From contig NZ_CP059400.1 of assembly GCF_014109805.1 (NCBI RefSeq), positions 776,001 to 840,000 of the forward strand: a DNA stretch of 64,000 bases. The letters are read 5' to 3'. The notes under the pieces are model-generated. The model was not told the origin of the DNA, searched no databases, and saw only the letters and a list, made by a program, of their open reading frames with translations. Each line of letters starts with the position of its first letter. Position 1 is the first letter of the stretch. Source of the DNA: Legionella sp. PC1000. GTDB taxonomy: Bacteria; Pseudomonadota; Gammaproteobacteria; Legionellales; Legionellaceae. Made by a program: the position numbers and the translations under genes. Of the stretch, positions 9,338 through 18,341 are shown one piece after another.

Positions 9338-9370
9338 ATTATACAAAAAAAATATTAAGTGACTATTAAG
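9338..9370 (-). promoter_or_regulatory. PmrA-type tandem box and -10 for ATPase copy 1
   Basis: Read on the minus strand: CTTAATAGT, CA, CTTAATATT, seven bases, then TATAAT. The two 9-bp boxes are 11 bp apart and match the published Legionella PmrA consensus (tandem cTTAATatT), with the second box in the -35 position. The same arrangement recurs upstream of copy 2. PmrA activates many Dot/Icm effector genes. The transcript would have a leader of about 90 bases. Confidence 0.8.
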
Positions 9371-9431
9371 TGATTCTGTTGGTGGTTAATTGATCACACA
9401 AATAAAAATTTTTAGGGGGATGATGAGGGGA

Positions 9432-9533
9432 ATGACCTATCTTAAGATCAATCAAATAACTGCGACAAAGCTTGAGAAAATCCGAAAATTTTTGCGAAAA
9501 TCTTTTTTCTATCCATTGAATTCAGGATATTAA
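9432..9533 (+). pseudogene. truncated copy of the divergent gene at 12923
   Basis: An ATG-initiated frame of 33 codons whose first 11 residues (MTYLKINQITA) are identical to residues 9-19 of the protein at 12923-14002; at DNA level 29 of the first 32 bases agree. After that point similarity is lost and a stop follows. It sits in the same divergent position relative to ATPase copy 1 as the intact gene does to copy 2, so it is best read as a remnant of a tandem duplication later truncated, not as a working gene. Confidence 0.75.
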
Positions 9534-9598
9534 AACTCGATATCACTTCGTAAGCTGAAGTTTGAATTGGGTATCTGAGTTCGGAATCTGATTATAAA

Positions 9599-9622
9599 CC
9601 CCCCCCGCAGAGGGCGGAGGGG
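9599..9622 (-). terminator. diverged hairpin terminator after ATPase copy 2
   Basis: Interrupted GC-rich stem (CCCC, one mismatch, CCGC paired with GCGG, A, GGGG) with loop AGAGG, followed on the minus strand by TTTATAAT. It resembles the terminator after copy 1 at 6211 and is probably its duplicated, partly decayed relative. Confidence 0.5.
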
Positions 9623-9643
9623 TAGAGAGAGATTTAATCCATA

Positions 9644-12592
9644 TTACATAGTTAATTTACTGTTGATTTCTTCCATTTGTTGGAGCAAACGCTCTTCTTC
9701 AACTTTCATTCTCTCCAAAGATATGGTTCCAGTTTGGATTTCTTTCTGGAGCCGTTCTATAGAGTCTGCCAGATTGGTTATTTCTTCTCTGACTTCTTCA
9801 ATAGTTTGTCTCACTTCTCTTGTTTCCATTTTAAGTGACGCTCTTATAAGAGTCGTTTTTGCCCACATGCAATAAAGAGTTGGATTACGAGCATAATCAG
9901 TTGGAAGCGGGCTTCCTATTGGTTTTTTGCTCATTCCAGGAACGATATCCCTTAACTCGCTTTCAAGCTTTTCTACTTCCTCAAGTTTACCCAGTTCGAG
10001 TTTTTTGGTTCCTAAAGTTTTCTGTTGGTCCTCTAAATGTACTTTTTGTAACTCCAATTTCTCGGTGAGTGCCTCAATTTTTTGATGTAAAGGTACACAT
10101 TGTTGGAACAATCCAAAAGTTTGGAAGCCTCTGATCACGCTTTGCAAGAGAATAATTGCTTCCCGTTCTTTTTGAGCTTGTTCTTCCCTGTTCTTCATAA
10201 CTTCTCTTGTTCTTTCTGCTGAGTTTTTAGGATCAATGATCGCATCTACGGTAAGAATTAGACCTTTGCCTTCATATCGTTGATCAATGTATTGTTGAAC
10301 ACGAGCTTCGGTATCTTTATTTCTTACGCAACGGCCAGCTGCCTGTGGTCCTGACAGGATTCCGTTAATCACATTGATATCTGATTCAATAACGGGCGAA
10401 TTAGTATTGATAATTTGCACGTTCAAGATATCTCTGATACTTACCCCTGTTGCAATCACCTGATCCGCTACGATATGGGTTCTCAAACCTACTTCGATTT
10501 GAGCAAGTTGCTCATCAATTGTAGATTGTGGCGTACTCATATCAATTGCACCAGAATAATTCTCAGTTGCTTGCAGAGCGACTAAATTAGGCTGAGGTGC
10601 TCCTGTTATCACTTCAGATACGGGTTGTGATGCTTTGACCTTAGTTACCATTGTCTCTGCTCTGTCCAATATCAATTTGGTAATGGCTTCCTTTTGTGCA
10701 GTAGGCAATTTGGAAATAGGTGCACCTAACTTTTCTAAAGCTTCTTTTAGTGTTTCCCTGTTTTTTGTTTCACATGATTCAAGCTTGGTAAGAAATGGTT
10801 TAGGTATTTCATCATTTTTCGTTTTATATTTCGCAATATGCTGATCCCATTCTTTCAAATAGTCCTCAAGTTTGTGAGTTCTGTCCTTTTCCGCGATATC
10901 TGTATGCTTTTCATTGAAGACAAGAGCAAGAGCATAGCTATTGATTGCTCTTTGAATATCTTTTTGTTGTTCTGTAGCGATATCCTGTTGTAAATTCACT
11001 ACCGGTAGACCTACAGTTTTTCGGAACTCTACTTCATCTACGGCGCCAAATTTCTGAACCAATTGCAATCGTGCGTCACATTCAGATTTTTGTCTGTGTT
11101 TTGCAACTTCACCTTGGTATTTTTCAATAGTCTCTCTATCTCCATTGGCGATCTTTTGATAGATCTCAGCCAATTTTTCACGAGTTACTTTATCGTCAGA
11201 AAAACCCATGTTACGTTGGCAACGGATGCGGTTTAATGCTAAAGCCTGATTAATAGCTCTTTCTTGTGCCACAGAATCTTCGATTCCTGTTTCCGCTTGT
11301 ATGATCTGTTTCTTTAATTCAACAGGATCAATATAACCACTCATCCCTTCTTCAAGATAATAATCATCAAAGTAGTGGGCTACCGCTTGATCAATTAAAC
11401 TTTTTTCATTCACATAAGCGACTTCATCCTTAATTGGGCGAATAGTCCCAAGTTCAATTGCAGCACCAAGACTTAAGTCATCTAAAGGAGTACCCTTAAA
11501 GAGATCATATAATTCAGAAGTTGGAGTGGCAGTTAATGCCAGGATTGAATTACGATCCTTTATTCCTTTCAAAATTTCTGCATCTTCTGGTTTAAATGTA
11601 TGGCGATGACTTTCATCAATTAAGACCATAGAATCTTTTATTTCGCTTGCAATGATCTTGAATAAGGGATGCTCAGCTTGTAAAACAATTTGATCAAAAG
11701 GCTCAGTACCTGCAATTACCTTGCGAAAATATGCTTTGATTTTTAGTACATCTTCTTCCTCTATATCACTTAAATCCTTTTCCAAAGCTTCCCAAAGAAC
11801 ATCCACTTTACCTTTAAGAGTATCCAAAGTGAAAACTCGTGGAGTTGCTTTAACACCATTAACCAATCCGGCACCAAGCAGGTCAGATGTTTCTTTTGAT
11901 TGTTGGTTCACTAATGTTTGATCAGGAACAATCATGACTGTGCGCCCAACCGCTTGAGCAATACCAGCCATAACAATACTTTTACCCGAACCGGTTCCCA
12001 TAATTGCTAATCGTTGTTCTTTATGATCTTTTAAACTGTCATGAAATTTAGATAAAATTTCATTCTGATATGCGTATGGAACAAACGATTTAGTATCAAC
12101 GGATAATCCTTTTTTGGTTACCGCACGAAGATCACCATCTTTATCATAGGTAAGTTTCACAGTAGCTGTATGGTCATGATCGAAGAATAATTTTCCTCTG
12201 CTCACTTCAGAATTTAACTTACTTGTAATATTTACAGTATAATTTTGTGTCGTACTTACCGTGTGATCATTGCCTTCAAAGACCAAATCAATTGTATAAA
12301 CTGCGCCGCCAATAGTAATAGCAGCTTCAAGATGTGGTTTTCCGTCGCCTTTATCTTCCCATTTAGTGCTTTCCCCTGGCTTACCTGCTTTTGCTAAAAT
12401 CGCTTTTACGACATTTCCGATCTTAGGGTCTTTTTTATTGTTTTCTATATCAATACTTTCCTTCGCACTTCCTATTGTTACTACCGCACCATTGGTTACG
12501 ACTTCTTTTAACAAATGAACCGCTGCAACGGTATCTGTATAATCTTTTAGATCTTTAATTTGTTGTTCAACAATTTCTCGACTTGCGCCCAT
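9644..12592 (-). CDS. SF2 helicase-like ATPase with coiled-coil tail, candidate Dot/Icm effector (copy 2)
   Basis: 982 residues, alignable to the 993-residue neighbour over nearly its whole length. The N-terminal domain and ATPase core are highly conserved: GTGSGKS near residue 199, DESH, TATP, ATGVSIRD and QAAGRCVR (motif VI). The last 200 residues are much more diverged but keep a coiled-coil character and end in an E-block-like EEERLLQQMEE. The start follows AAGGGG with the same spacing as copy 1. A PmrA-type promoter lies at 12695-12727. The core conservation with a diverging tail suggests the ATPase is under constraint while the C-terminal part adapts. No close bacterial defence or restriction partner gene is nearby, so a host-directed role is preferred over DNA restriction, without proof. 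Confidence 0.8.
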   Translation of the reverse strand: MGASREIVEQQIKDLKDYTDTVAAVHLLKEVVTNGAVVTIGSAKESIDIENNKKDPKIGNVVKAILAKAGKPGESTKWEDKGDGKPHLEAAITIGGAVYTIDLVFEGNDHTVSTTQNYTVNITSKLNSEVSRGKLFFDHDHTATVKLTYDKDGDLRAVTKKGLSVDTKSFVPYAYQNEILSKFHDSLKDHKEQRLAIMGTGSGKSIVMAGIAQAVGRTVMIVPDQTLVNQQSKETSDLLGAGLVNGVKATPRVFTLDTLKGKVDVLWEALEKDLSDIEEEDVLKIKAYFRKVIAGTEPFDQIVLQAEHPLFKIIASEIKDSMVLIDESHRHTFKPEDAEILKGIKDRNSILALTATPTSELYDLFKGTPLDDLSLGAAIELGTIRPIKDEVAYVNEKSLIDQAVAHYFDDYYLEEGMSGYIDPVELKKQIIQAETGIEDSVAQERAINQALALNRIRCQRNMGFSDDKVTREKLAEIYQKIANGDRETIEKYQGEVAKHRQKSECDARLQLVQKFGAVDEVEFRKTVGLPVVNLQQDIATEQQKDIQRAINSYALALVFNEKHTDIAEKDRTHKLEDYLKEWDQHIAKYKTKNDEIPKPFLTKLESCETKNRETLKEALEKLGAPISKLPTAQKEAITKLILDRAETMVTKVKASQPVSEVITGAPQPNLVALQATENYSGAIDMSTPQSTIDEQLAQIEVGLRTHIVADQVIATGVSIRDILNVQIINTNSPVIESDINVINGILSGPQAAGRCVRNKDTEARVQQYIDQRYEGKGLILTVDAIIDPKNSAERTREVMKNREEQAQKEREAIILLQSVIRGFQTFGLFQQCVPLHQKIEALTEKLELQKVHLEDQQKTLGTKKLELGKLEEVEKLESELRDIVPGMSKKPIGSPLPTDYARNPTLYCMWAKTTLIRASLKMETREVRQTIEEVREEITNLADSIERLQKEIQTGTISLERMKVEEERLLQQMEEINSKLTM

Positions 12593-12922
12593 CTTAAATT
12601 TCCCCTTAAATATATTTTTTTGACATTAATTATTAAGTTAGGTCATTGTGGATTTTATTTGAGTAGGTAGGCCACAATTTACCTAATGGTAGCCATTATA
12701 TAAAATGAATCTTAAGTGACCATTAAGTGATTTCATTGAAAATAAAATGTTCATTATTGAGGGATTAAAATAATAAGAGAAAGAGGCTGTATTTTTATTA
12801 TTTACTATATTTAAAATATACTTTCTTTGTTACTATCTTGATCTCAATGACTCTTTTTTTGGTGATATACGCCAAATAATAAATAAAATTCATTGATATT
12901 TATTTGAGATACTAAAGAGAAA
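12593..12922. other. divergent promoter region of ATPase copy 2 and helical-protein genes
   Basis: 330 bp. The half nearest the ATPase is homologous to 9241-9375 (leader repeats and PmrA-type box). The other half, about 160 bp of very AT-rich DNA near 12740-12900, has no counterpart upstream of the stub at 9432, so it was inserted here or deleted there. It should carry the promoter of the gene at 12923, but I see no clear PmrA box for that direction. Confidence 0.65.
12695..12727 (-). promoter_or_regulatory. PmrA-type tandem box and -10 for ATPase copy 2
   Basis: On the minus strand: CTTAATGGT, CA, CTTAAGATT, seven bases, TATAAT. The box spacing (11 bp) and distance to the -10 are identical to copy 1, with a few substitutions away from the consensus cTTAATatT. 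Conservation of the exact geometry after duplication argues that the site is functional. Confidence 0.72.
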
Positions 12923-14002
12923 ATGGCACAGGACAGTGAGGCGGTAATGACATATCTTAAGATTAATCAAATAACTGCGGCAGAAGGTAAGATTATGACT
13001 CTCTTAAAAAAATTAGGTTTGGATCCTGATGATCGAATGTTGAAAACCCTTGAAGAGAATCCTGAGTATATTAATCGGCTTGCCTCCTTATTCATGCGCT
13101 TAAAAAAATGCAACATTAAGCTGAATGATACCCTTCATAGCCTCATTGCAAGTAACGTTTCTTATGCAGGAAGTCTAAGCAATTTATTAGATTTTATGCA
13201 CAATGAAAAAATAGATGTAACTCTTTTTCCTCTAGAGCGTTTATTTGCTGCTGCACAATCAGACACAGCGTTAATACAGGGAATGCAGCTGCTCAAAACG
13301 CGTACCCCCCTTGATTTGACTACTTTAAAACTTTTCTTTGCCTATCCTGCGCACTCTTTATTGCTTGCTGATTTAATCATTAATTTTCAACAGCACGCTT
13401 ATCCTACAGAGAAAATAGTCGAAAAACTCCATAAGTTTTCTGCAAAAAATATGGATACGGCTATAAGACTGCTTACCCTCCTTTTAAATAAAAATCTCTA
13501 TTATTTTGAATGTTTCGATGTTCTTGCAAAGCACCAGGAGTATATCGATAAAATTTATGAGGGCACGGCGAAACTTACTGCAAAAAATAAACTCGCAGCA
13601 AGTTACTTCAGTGTCATTGAGAATAATCCAAAGAATGCCAATGTCCTAGCTAATCTTATTTTGCTATTACATAAAGAGTCACTCATTGATTATAGAAAAA
13701 CAGAAGATTTATTAACGGTAAGCAAATTGGAAGTTGGAGCATTCCATTTCTTGAGTCACCTGCAGCAAGCAGGTATGTTAAATTCTGAAAGTTATAACAA
13801 AGTGTGTCGAGATACTTCAATCCTCACTCAGAAAGAGGTCATGGAGTTATTCAGTAGTCTTCCTTTATTTGAAGCATTCGATAAAGTCGAATTAGAAGAA
13901 ATGCTTCGTTTAATTGCCGAACCTGGTGAGTCCCATGTAGGTGAATTTATTGAAATGATTGAAAAGCATCAATTAATTAAAAACCAAGTTTTAAATAAAT
14001 GA
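12923..14002 (+). CDS. Legionella-type helical protein of unknown function, tandem paralogue 1
   Basis: 359 residues, almost entirely predicted helix, with no signal peptide or membrane segment. An alternative start at the ATG at 12947 has a better RBS (GAGG) and matches the start of the stub at 9432, so the true start may be residue 9. It shares a whole-length pattern with the next gene: LLDDPRML-like opening, a block LLTLLLNKNLYYFECFDVL, IDKIYEGTAKLTA, and VGAFHFLSHLQQAGMLN. The tail is Glu-rich. Divergent transcription from a PmrA-box ATPase gene and lack of outside homology suggest an effector, but function is unknown. Confidence 0.75.
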   Translation: MAQDSEAVMTYLKINQITAAEGKIMTLLKKLGLDPDDRMLKTLEENPEYINRLASLFMRLKKCNIKLNDTLHSLIASNVSYAGSLSNLLDFMHNEKIDVTLFPLERLFAAAQSDTALIQGMQLLKTRTPLDLTTLKLFFAYPAHSLLLADLIINFQQHAYPTEKIVEKLHKFSAKNMDTAIRLLTLLLNKNLYYFECFDVLAKHQEYIDKIYEGTAKLTAKNKLAASYFSVIENNPKNANVLANLILLLHKESLIDYRKTEDLLTVSKLEVGAFHFLSHLQQAGMLNSESYNKVCRDTSILTQKEVMELFSSLPLFEAFDKVELEEMLRLIAEPGESHVGEFIEMIEKHQLIKNQVLNK

Positions 14003-14068
14003 AATTTGCTTTAAGATAAGCATTTGTGTTATATTTTCCTCCTTTGAGAACAATTTACGGACAGAGGT

Positions 14069-15271
14069 ATGGCTGGACATAATGACACCAAAAGCTTAGA
14101 AATACCGAGCATGAGCACCCAAACTATGATTCAAGGTTTAAATCCTGGAGTTATCCAAAAAGTAGTGAAACCCTCTTCTTCTGGAAATGATAAAGAAGAA
14201 AAAACTTCTATAAGTAATGCTTTTCTTAAGCGCTTGAATAAATTGGGTCTGGGAGATGATCCTCGAATGCTCAATCTTATTACAAGATATCCTGACTGTG
14301 GTAACCGGCTGATTTCCGTATTTAAGACATTGAAAGATCTCAAAATTTCTCTGTCTGATCCACTCGAGAACATTATTACCCAAAATATTTCCAATATTGG
14401 TGGAGCGGTTAATTTATTGAGCGTGATGAATGAACTCGATATCAATCCTAATTCTGTTCCAATGGAACTGTTGTTTAAGGCTGCACGCTCCGATTCAACG
14501 GTGGCACAAAGCGCACGAACGCTACATGATGCACGTCTCCTTGATAAATCGAGTTTTAATTTAATCCTTGCTTATCCTGATGAATCAACCAATATTTCCC
14601 AATTACTTATTGAACTGCAGGAACATGCATACAACCCCGACTCTTTAATAGATAAACTTCGTGCAAGTTTGATTTCAACACCGCACATGAATACAACGCT
14701 GAGTCTGCTTAATCTATTATTAACAAAAGACATTTATGATCTGGGGGTCGTTGATATTCTTTTAAGACAAGAACGATTCATCGATAGAATTTATGAAGGT
14801 GCTAAAAAGCTTTCAGCAGTGCCCGAATTGTTAAATAACTATTTTGACTTACTAGAAAGAAATCCCGAAAATGCTAATATTTTTGCGAAAAATCTTTTGT
14901 TATTACACAGTGTCTCACTTATTAGTCGGTGTTCATCAAAGGAAGACTTTTTAAAGGTAAGTCAATTGGGTGTCGGGGCATTTCATTTCATGAACTACTT
15001 GCAGCAAGCCGGCATGCTGAATGCTGAAAATTATCAAAAAATTTATGAACATAATCGCTTTTTAGAAAGGGAAGACGTCGCTCCGACATTAACTGGTCTT
15101 CCTTTAATGACTCAATTCACGAAAGAAGAATTAGAGAAAATGTTGGCTTTAGTGTCTAAGCCTGCAATTTCCATTACCCAGAGCGATGTGGGTCGATTTA
15201 ATGATGTCCTAGAGGAACATCAATTTCATATGAGTAAACAGTTGGGTCCACGTCAAGGCACAGCGCGTTAA
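14069..15271 (+). CDS. Legionella-type helical protein of unknown function, tandem paralogue 2
   Basis: 400 residues, paralogous to the preceding gene: the shared blocks appear here as LLNLLLTKDIYDLGVVDIL, IDRIYEGAKKLSA and VGAFHFMNYLQQAGMLN. It differs by a 35-residue Ser/Thr/Pro-rich N-terminal extension (MAGHNDTKSLEIPSMSTQT) and a less acidic C-terminus. The start is the ATG at 14069 behind AGAGG. The 66-bp gap to its paralogue suggests cotranscription, and a strong hairpin ends the unit. No enzymatic motif seen; a helical repeat or adaptor protein is plausible. Confidence 0.75.
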   Translation: MAGHNDTKSLEIPSMSTQTMIQGLNPGVIQKVVKPSSSGNDKEEKTSISNAFLKRLNKLGLGDDPRMLNLITRYPDCGNRLISVFKTLKDLKISLSDPLENIITQNISNIGGAVNLLSVMNELDINPNSVPMELLFKAARSDSTVAQSARTLHDARLLDKSSFNLILAYPDESTNISQLLIELQEHAYNPDSLIDKLRASLISTPHMNTTLSLLNLLLTKDIYDLGVVDILLRQERFIDRIYEGAKKLSAVPELLNNYFDLLERNPENANIFAKNLLLLHSVSLISRCSSKEDFLKVSQLGVGAFHFMNYLQQAGMLNAENYQKIYEHNRFLEREDVAPTLTGLPLMTQFTKEELEKMLALVSKPAISITQSDVGRFNDVLEEHQFHMSKQLGPRQGTAR

Positions 15272-15276
15272 TCAAT

Positions 15277-15306
15277 AAGCAAGCAATGAAACTTGCTTGC
15301 TTTTCT
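15277..15306 (+). terminator. rho-independent terminator after the helical-protein pair
   Basis: Ten-bp perfect stem (AAGCAAGCAA / TTGCTTGCTT), hexaloop TGAAAC... of six bases, then TTCTTTCC. It lies six bases after the stop of the 400-residue gene. Confidence 0.75.
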
Positions 15307-15366
15307 TTCCATGAAAGGACATTTCCATGCCCATTATGTCGAACTTAAAAGATGCATCCAATTTTT

Positions 15367-15708
15367 TTAAGGGCTTGGTGGTTCCTTAAGCTGTTGCATC
15401 TTAAGCTGTTGTATCCTAATCTGCTGCATAATTACTTGCTTTTCCGCCTCCTCCTTTTGCTGTCGAATGGCAATAGAATCATTTATTGCATTAATCGCAT
15501 GTTCTTGCTCAATGACAGCTTCACTGTCTAGAGATGTATTTGCATCTGTTGGCACATCGGGATAAGCCACTTGTGGAGGATTATATCCAGGAGCATAAGT
15601 GTAATGGATTGGTTGATATGTGGTACCAACTACATAAGCTGATGGTTGTCCACAGCCGGTTAGAATAAGTATCATTCCCAAGCTAATAAAATAGGTAACT
15701 TTTATCAT
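15367..15708 (-). CDS. small lipoprotein
   Basis: 113 residues. The N-terminal signal peptide ends in a lipobox LTGC, so Cys19 should be lipidated. A Tyr/Pro-rich linker (residues about 25-55) leads to a Gln/Lys/Glu-rich helical tail with the repeated sequence QLKMQQLK, probably coiled coil. The tail includes near-repeats at DNA level (CTTAAGCTGTTG). It may be an envelope lipoprotein; no family recognised. Confidence 0.7.
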   Translation of the reverse strand: MIKVTYFISLGMILILTGCGQPSAYVVGTTYQPIHYTYAPGYNPPQVAYPDVPTDANTSLDSEAVIEQEHAINAINDSIAIRQQKEEAEKQVIMQQIRIQQLKMQQLKEPPSP

Positions 15709-15881
15709 AAAAATCGCCTTTAAGGCATACAGGAAATCAACCCTATTACCTTTTTGGTTAATTTGTATAATTATAGAACAGAAAGAGCATTATTTTAACA
15801 ATTCGAGGAAACCTGGATGTATTTAATTATGTTGGAAAAACCTGGGCGTCATTGTTCTGTACCCAGGCTTGCGGTTAAGCG

Positions 15882-17666
15882 TTATAAAGGCTCGAGGAAA
15901 TTTCCTAGATTAGGCTTTTGACCCAAACGGTATTGATAGACTATATAGAAAGCCATAATATTTTTTAAATAGTTACGCGTTTCTTGCCAGGGAAGGGTCT
16001 CTATCCATACATCAATTTCTTTAGGGGGATGCGTTTTTAACCAAAAAACCACCTGTTTGGGTCCTGCATTATATGCTGCTGCAATGAGTATTGGATGGTT
16101 GCCAAAGCGTTTTGCAAGTTGTTTTAAATAAGCCACTCCGATATTGATGTTCTTTTGAGACAAGAACAATTGCTTTTGATCGTTATAAGGAATCTTATCT
16201 GCTTTTGAGACTACTCTCGCGGTATAAGGCATAACTTGCATTAAGCCCCGAGCACCTACCGAAGAAGTCGCATCGTCTCTGAATCCGCTTTCCTGACGAA
16301 TGATGGCATAAATAAATTCTGGAGCAACCGCATATTTTTTAGAATAAAGCGAGACACTGTCTTTATATGCCAGAGGAAATCTTAACGAAAGTTGATTATT
16401 CAGGGTCTCATTATTGCTTAAGTAAACCGATTTACCATGCCATTGCAATTGCTTATCTATCCAATAAACCAAAGCGCTTGCCTCGTCTTTAGGTAATTCA
16501 CTGATGAAATCATTGAGTAGGCGTGATGCCTGCAAGGTTTGCTTGGTCATGTAGAGTGTTTGAATTTGATCAATAAACGCTTGATAGGGTTTCAATACAT
16601 CCAGATTTGTTGTAGGAACTTCATTGGCAAAACTGGGCGTTTTATTAAGACGAAGGCTTGCAAGAAACCCATAATACTGCCTATTTTTTGCAAGAGTTTC
16701 GTAAAGAACCTGTGCTTGTGCTTTTTCCCCTTGTGCTTCTAAAGAACGTGCTAGCCAATATTGCCAACAGGGTTCATCTTTATGTTTTGAATCATTAATT
16801 AATGCAGTGACTTGTGCCCAGTTTTTTCGTTTTAAAGCAAAGCGTATTTGCCAGTCCAATAACACATCATTGTAGTATTGTGGTTTTACTTGGGCAAACC
16901 ATTGTAATGCATCTTCATGATTACGCATGGCTTTATAAAGAGCTACATGAGCTAAAAAAGCTTGTTGTTGTGCTTGGGTAAGCATTTTTTGGGTTTTGCT
17001 TTGTTGCCATAGGTTAAGCGCTTTATCCATATTAATCGAAACCATACGCTTCAAGCCGTAGAGATAGATGTCATCATTTAATTCCCCTGGGTTTAGTTTA
17101 CTGATGTTCTCAGGATTTTGATAAACAGCAATTAAAGTATTCAGTTCTAGTGGATGAGGTTTTTTGTATTTCGTTAATAAATAGCGGGCTAATTGGATAT
17201 TGCGTCGATCCAAAGCCAGGGCAATTCGTTGGGTAATTAAGTTTTGATCAAAATTATTATCTTTCAGAAGCAAGTCAAACAAACTGTTGCAGGAGGGGGG
17301 CCTTGAATCACCATTTAGCCACAGTGGAATGGATGCTTTTAATGCTTCCTGTTGCTTGCCTGTATTGTAATTTGCAATCTGTTCATAACAAACGAGATTG
17401 AGGTCGTTAGAGGGTTGATAATATTGACTAAATTGAGTCCAGTCCTTGCTTTTGGCTAACTCATACAGCCATTTTTCACGTAATTTGGTCGATAAAGGTG
17501 TGGTTCCGCTAATGAACTCCAAGAATGGCGCACTGGGTGTCGTAGTCGGTAACTTTTGACTAAAGGACAAGTAGTTATTAAAACGCTCCATATATTGTTC
17601 TCCCGAAAGGGCGAGACAACTCTGGAAATTAATAAATACGCATAAGAATAGAATAAATTTTTTCAT
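15882..17666 (-). CDS. slt: soluble lytic murein transglycosylase
   Basis: 594 residues, near the 645 of E. coli Slt70. It cleaves the glycan backbone of peptidoglycan, leaving 1,6-anhydromuramyl ends, in the periplasm. The signal peptide is residues 1-19. A long alpha-superhelical domain follows, then the C-terminal lysozyme-like domain with IIRQESGF (catalytic Glu), SSVGARGLMQVMP, NINIGVAYLKQL and AAYNAGP. The gene is 12 bp downstream of rpe, on the same strand. All family landmarks are present and the length is normal. Confidence 0.93.
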   Translation of the reverse strand: MKKFILFLCVFINFQSCLALSGEQYMERFNNYLSFSQKLPTTTPSAPFLEFISGTTPLSTKLREKWLYELAKSKDWTQFSQYYQPSNDLNLVCYEQIANYNTGKQQEALKASIPLWLNGDSRPPSCNSLFDLLLKDNNFDQNLITQRIALALDRRNIQLARYLLTKYKKPHPLELNTLIAVYQNPENISKLNPGELNDDIYLYGLKRMVSINMDKALNLWQQSKTQKMLTQAQQQAFLAHVALYKAMRNHEDALQWFAQVKPQYYNDVLLDWQIRFALKRKNWAQVTALINDSKHKDEPCWQYWLARSLEAQGEKAQAQVLYETLAKNRQYYGFLASLRLNKTPSFANEVPTTNLDVLKPYQAFIDQIQTLYMTKQTLQASRLLNDFISELPKDEASALVYWIDKQLQWHGKSVYLSNNETLNNQLSLRFPLAYKDSVSLYSKKYAVAPEFIYAIIRQESGFRDDATSSVGARGLMQVMPYTARVVSKADKIPYNDQKQLFLSQKNINIGVAYLKQLAKRFGNHPILIAAAYNAGPKQVVFWLKTHPPKEIDVWIETLPWQETRNYLKNIMAFYIVYQYRLGQKPNLGNFLEPL

Positions 17667-17678
17667 AACTTTTCTTAA

Positions 17679-18341
17679 TTAATGTCCTTTGATGGTTGCT
17701 AATTGTTTTCGCATGGCATCAATTGTTTCTTTGTAATTGTTGCTCTTGAATACTGCAGCACCAGCCACAAATTGGTTTGCACCTGCGCGCGCCAAAGTAG
17801 CAATATTATCTATGGTCACGCCACCATCGACACAAAGGTCGAGTTGAGGATAGCGTTCGCGGACTTGGGGTATTTTATCAATAATTTCAGTGATAATTTT
17901 TTGTCCTCCAAAGCCAGGATTCACGGTCATGATTAGGACAAAGTCAAGTTTATGAGCGCACCAGGTTAATACTTCAATTGGTGTTGCCGGGTTTAATACA
18001 AGACCTGCTTCACAACCTGAATCTTTGATAAGCTTTAAACTGCGGTCCAGATGAATGGTTGCATCAGGATGAATACTAATTCGTTTTGCTCCAGCTTTTG
18101 CGAATGCTTCAATCAATGTATCAACGGGGTTGATCATGAGATGGACATCAATAGGGAGCTTCGGGAACCGTTTGAGTAAGGCTTCACAGAACGCAGGGCC
18201 AAACGTTAAATTGGGGACATAATGATTATCCATAACATCAAAATGAATAAAATCTGCGCCTGCATTCATAACTGCTTCTACTTCATCACCCAGACACGTA
18301 AGATCTGCAGATAAAATGGAGGGTAAAATATGATAAGTCAT
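17679..18341 (-). CDS. rpe: ribulose-phosphate 3-epimerase
   Basis: 220 residues, the standard length. It interconverts ribulose-5-phosphate and xylulose-5-phosphate in the pentose phosphate pathway. TIM-barrel landmarks are LPSILSADL at the N-terminus, HFDVMDNHYVPNLTFG with metal ligands, DVHLMI, VNPGFGGQ and CVDGG with the second catalytic Asp. It appears to share a transcript with slt downstream. Confidence 0.95.
   Translation of the reverse strand: MTYHILPSILSADLTCLGDEVEAVMNAGADFIHFDVMDNHYVPNLTFGPAFCEALLKRFPKLPIDVHLMINPVDTLIEAFAKAGAKRISIHPDATIHLDRSLKLIKDSGCEAGLVLNPATPIEVLTWCAHKLDFVLIMTVNPGFGGQKIITEIIDKIPQVRERYPQLDLCVDGGVTIDNIATLARAGANQFVAGAAVFKSNNYKETIDAMRKQLATIKGH

Larger units (their letters stand above)
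9241..9643. other. duplicated intergenic region between the two ATPase genes
   Basis: 403 bp. From right to left it holds the terminator of copy 2, a 33-codon gene stub (9432-9533), the PmrA-like promoter of copy 1, and a 5' leader with two GTTAGGTCA repeats. Long blocks match the region upstream of copy 2 at 12593-12735, for example AGTTAGGTCATTGTG and CACAATTTACCT, so promoter, leader and the start of the divergent gene were all part of the duplicated unit. Confidence 0.8.

Noticed and set aside
6259..12592. Type III restriction enzyme (Res subunit) pair
   Set aside because: The ATPase core is Res-like, but there is no endonuclease motif and no Mod methyltransferase nearby; E-block tails and PmrA-type promoters fit effectors better.
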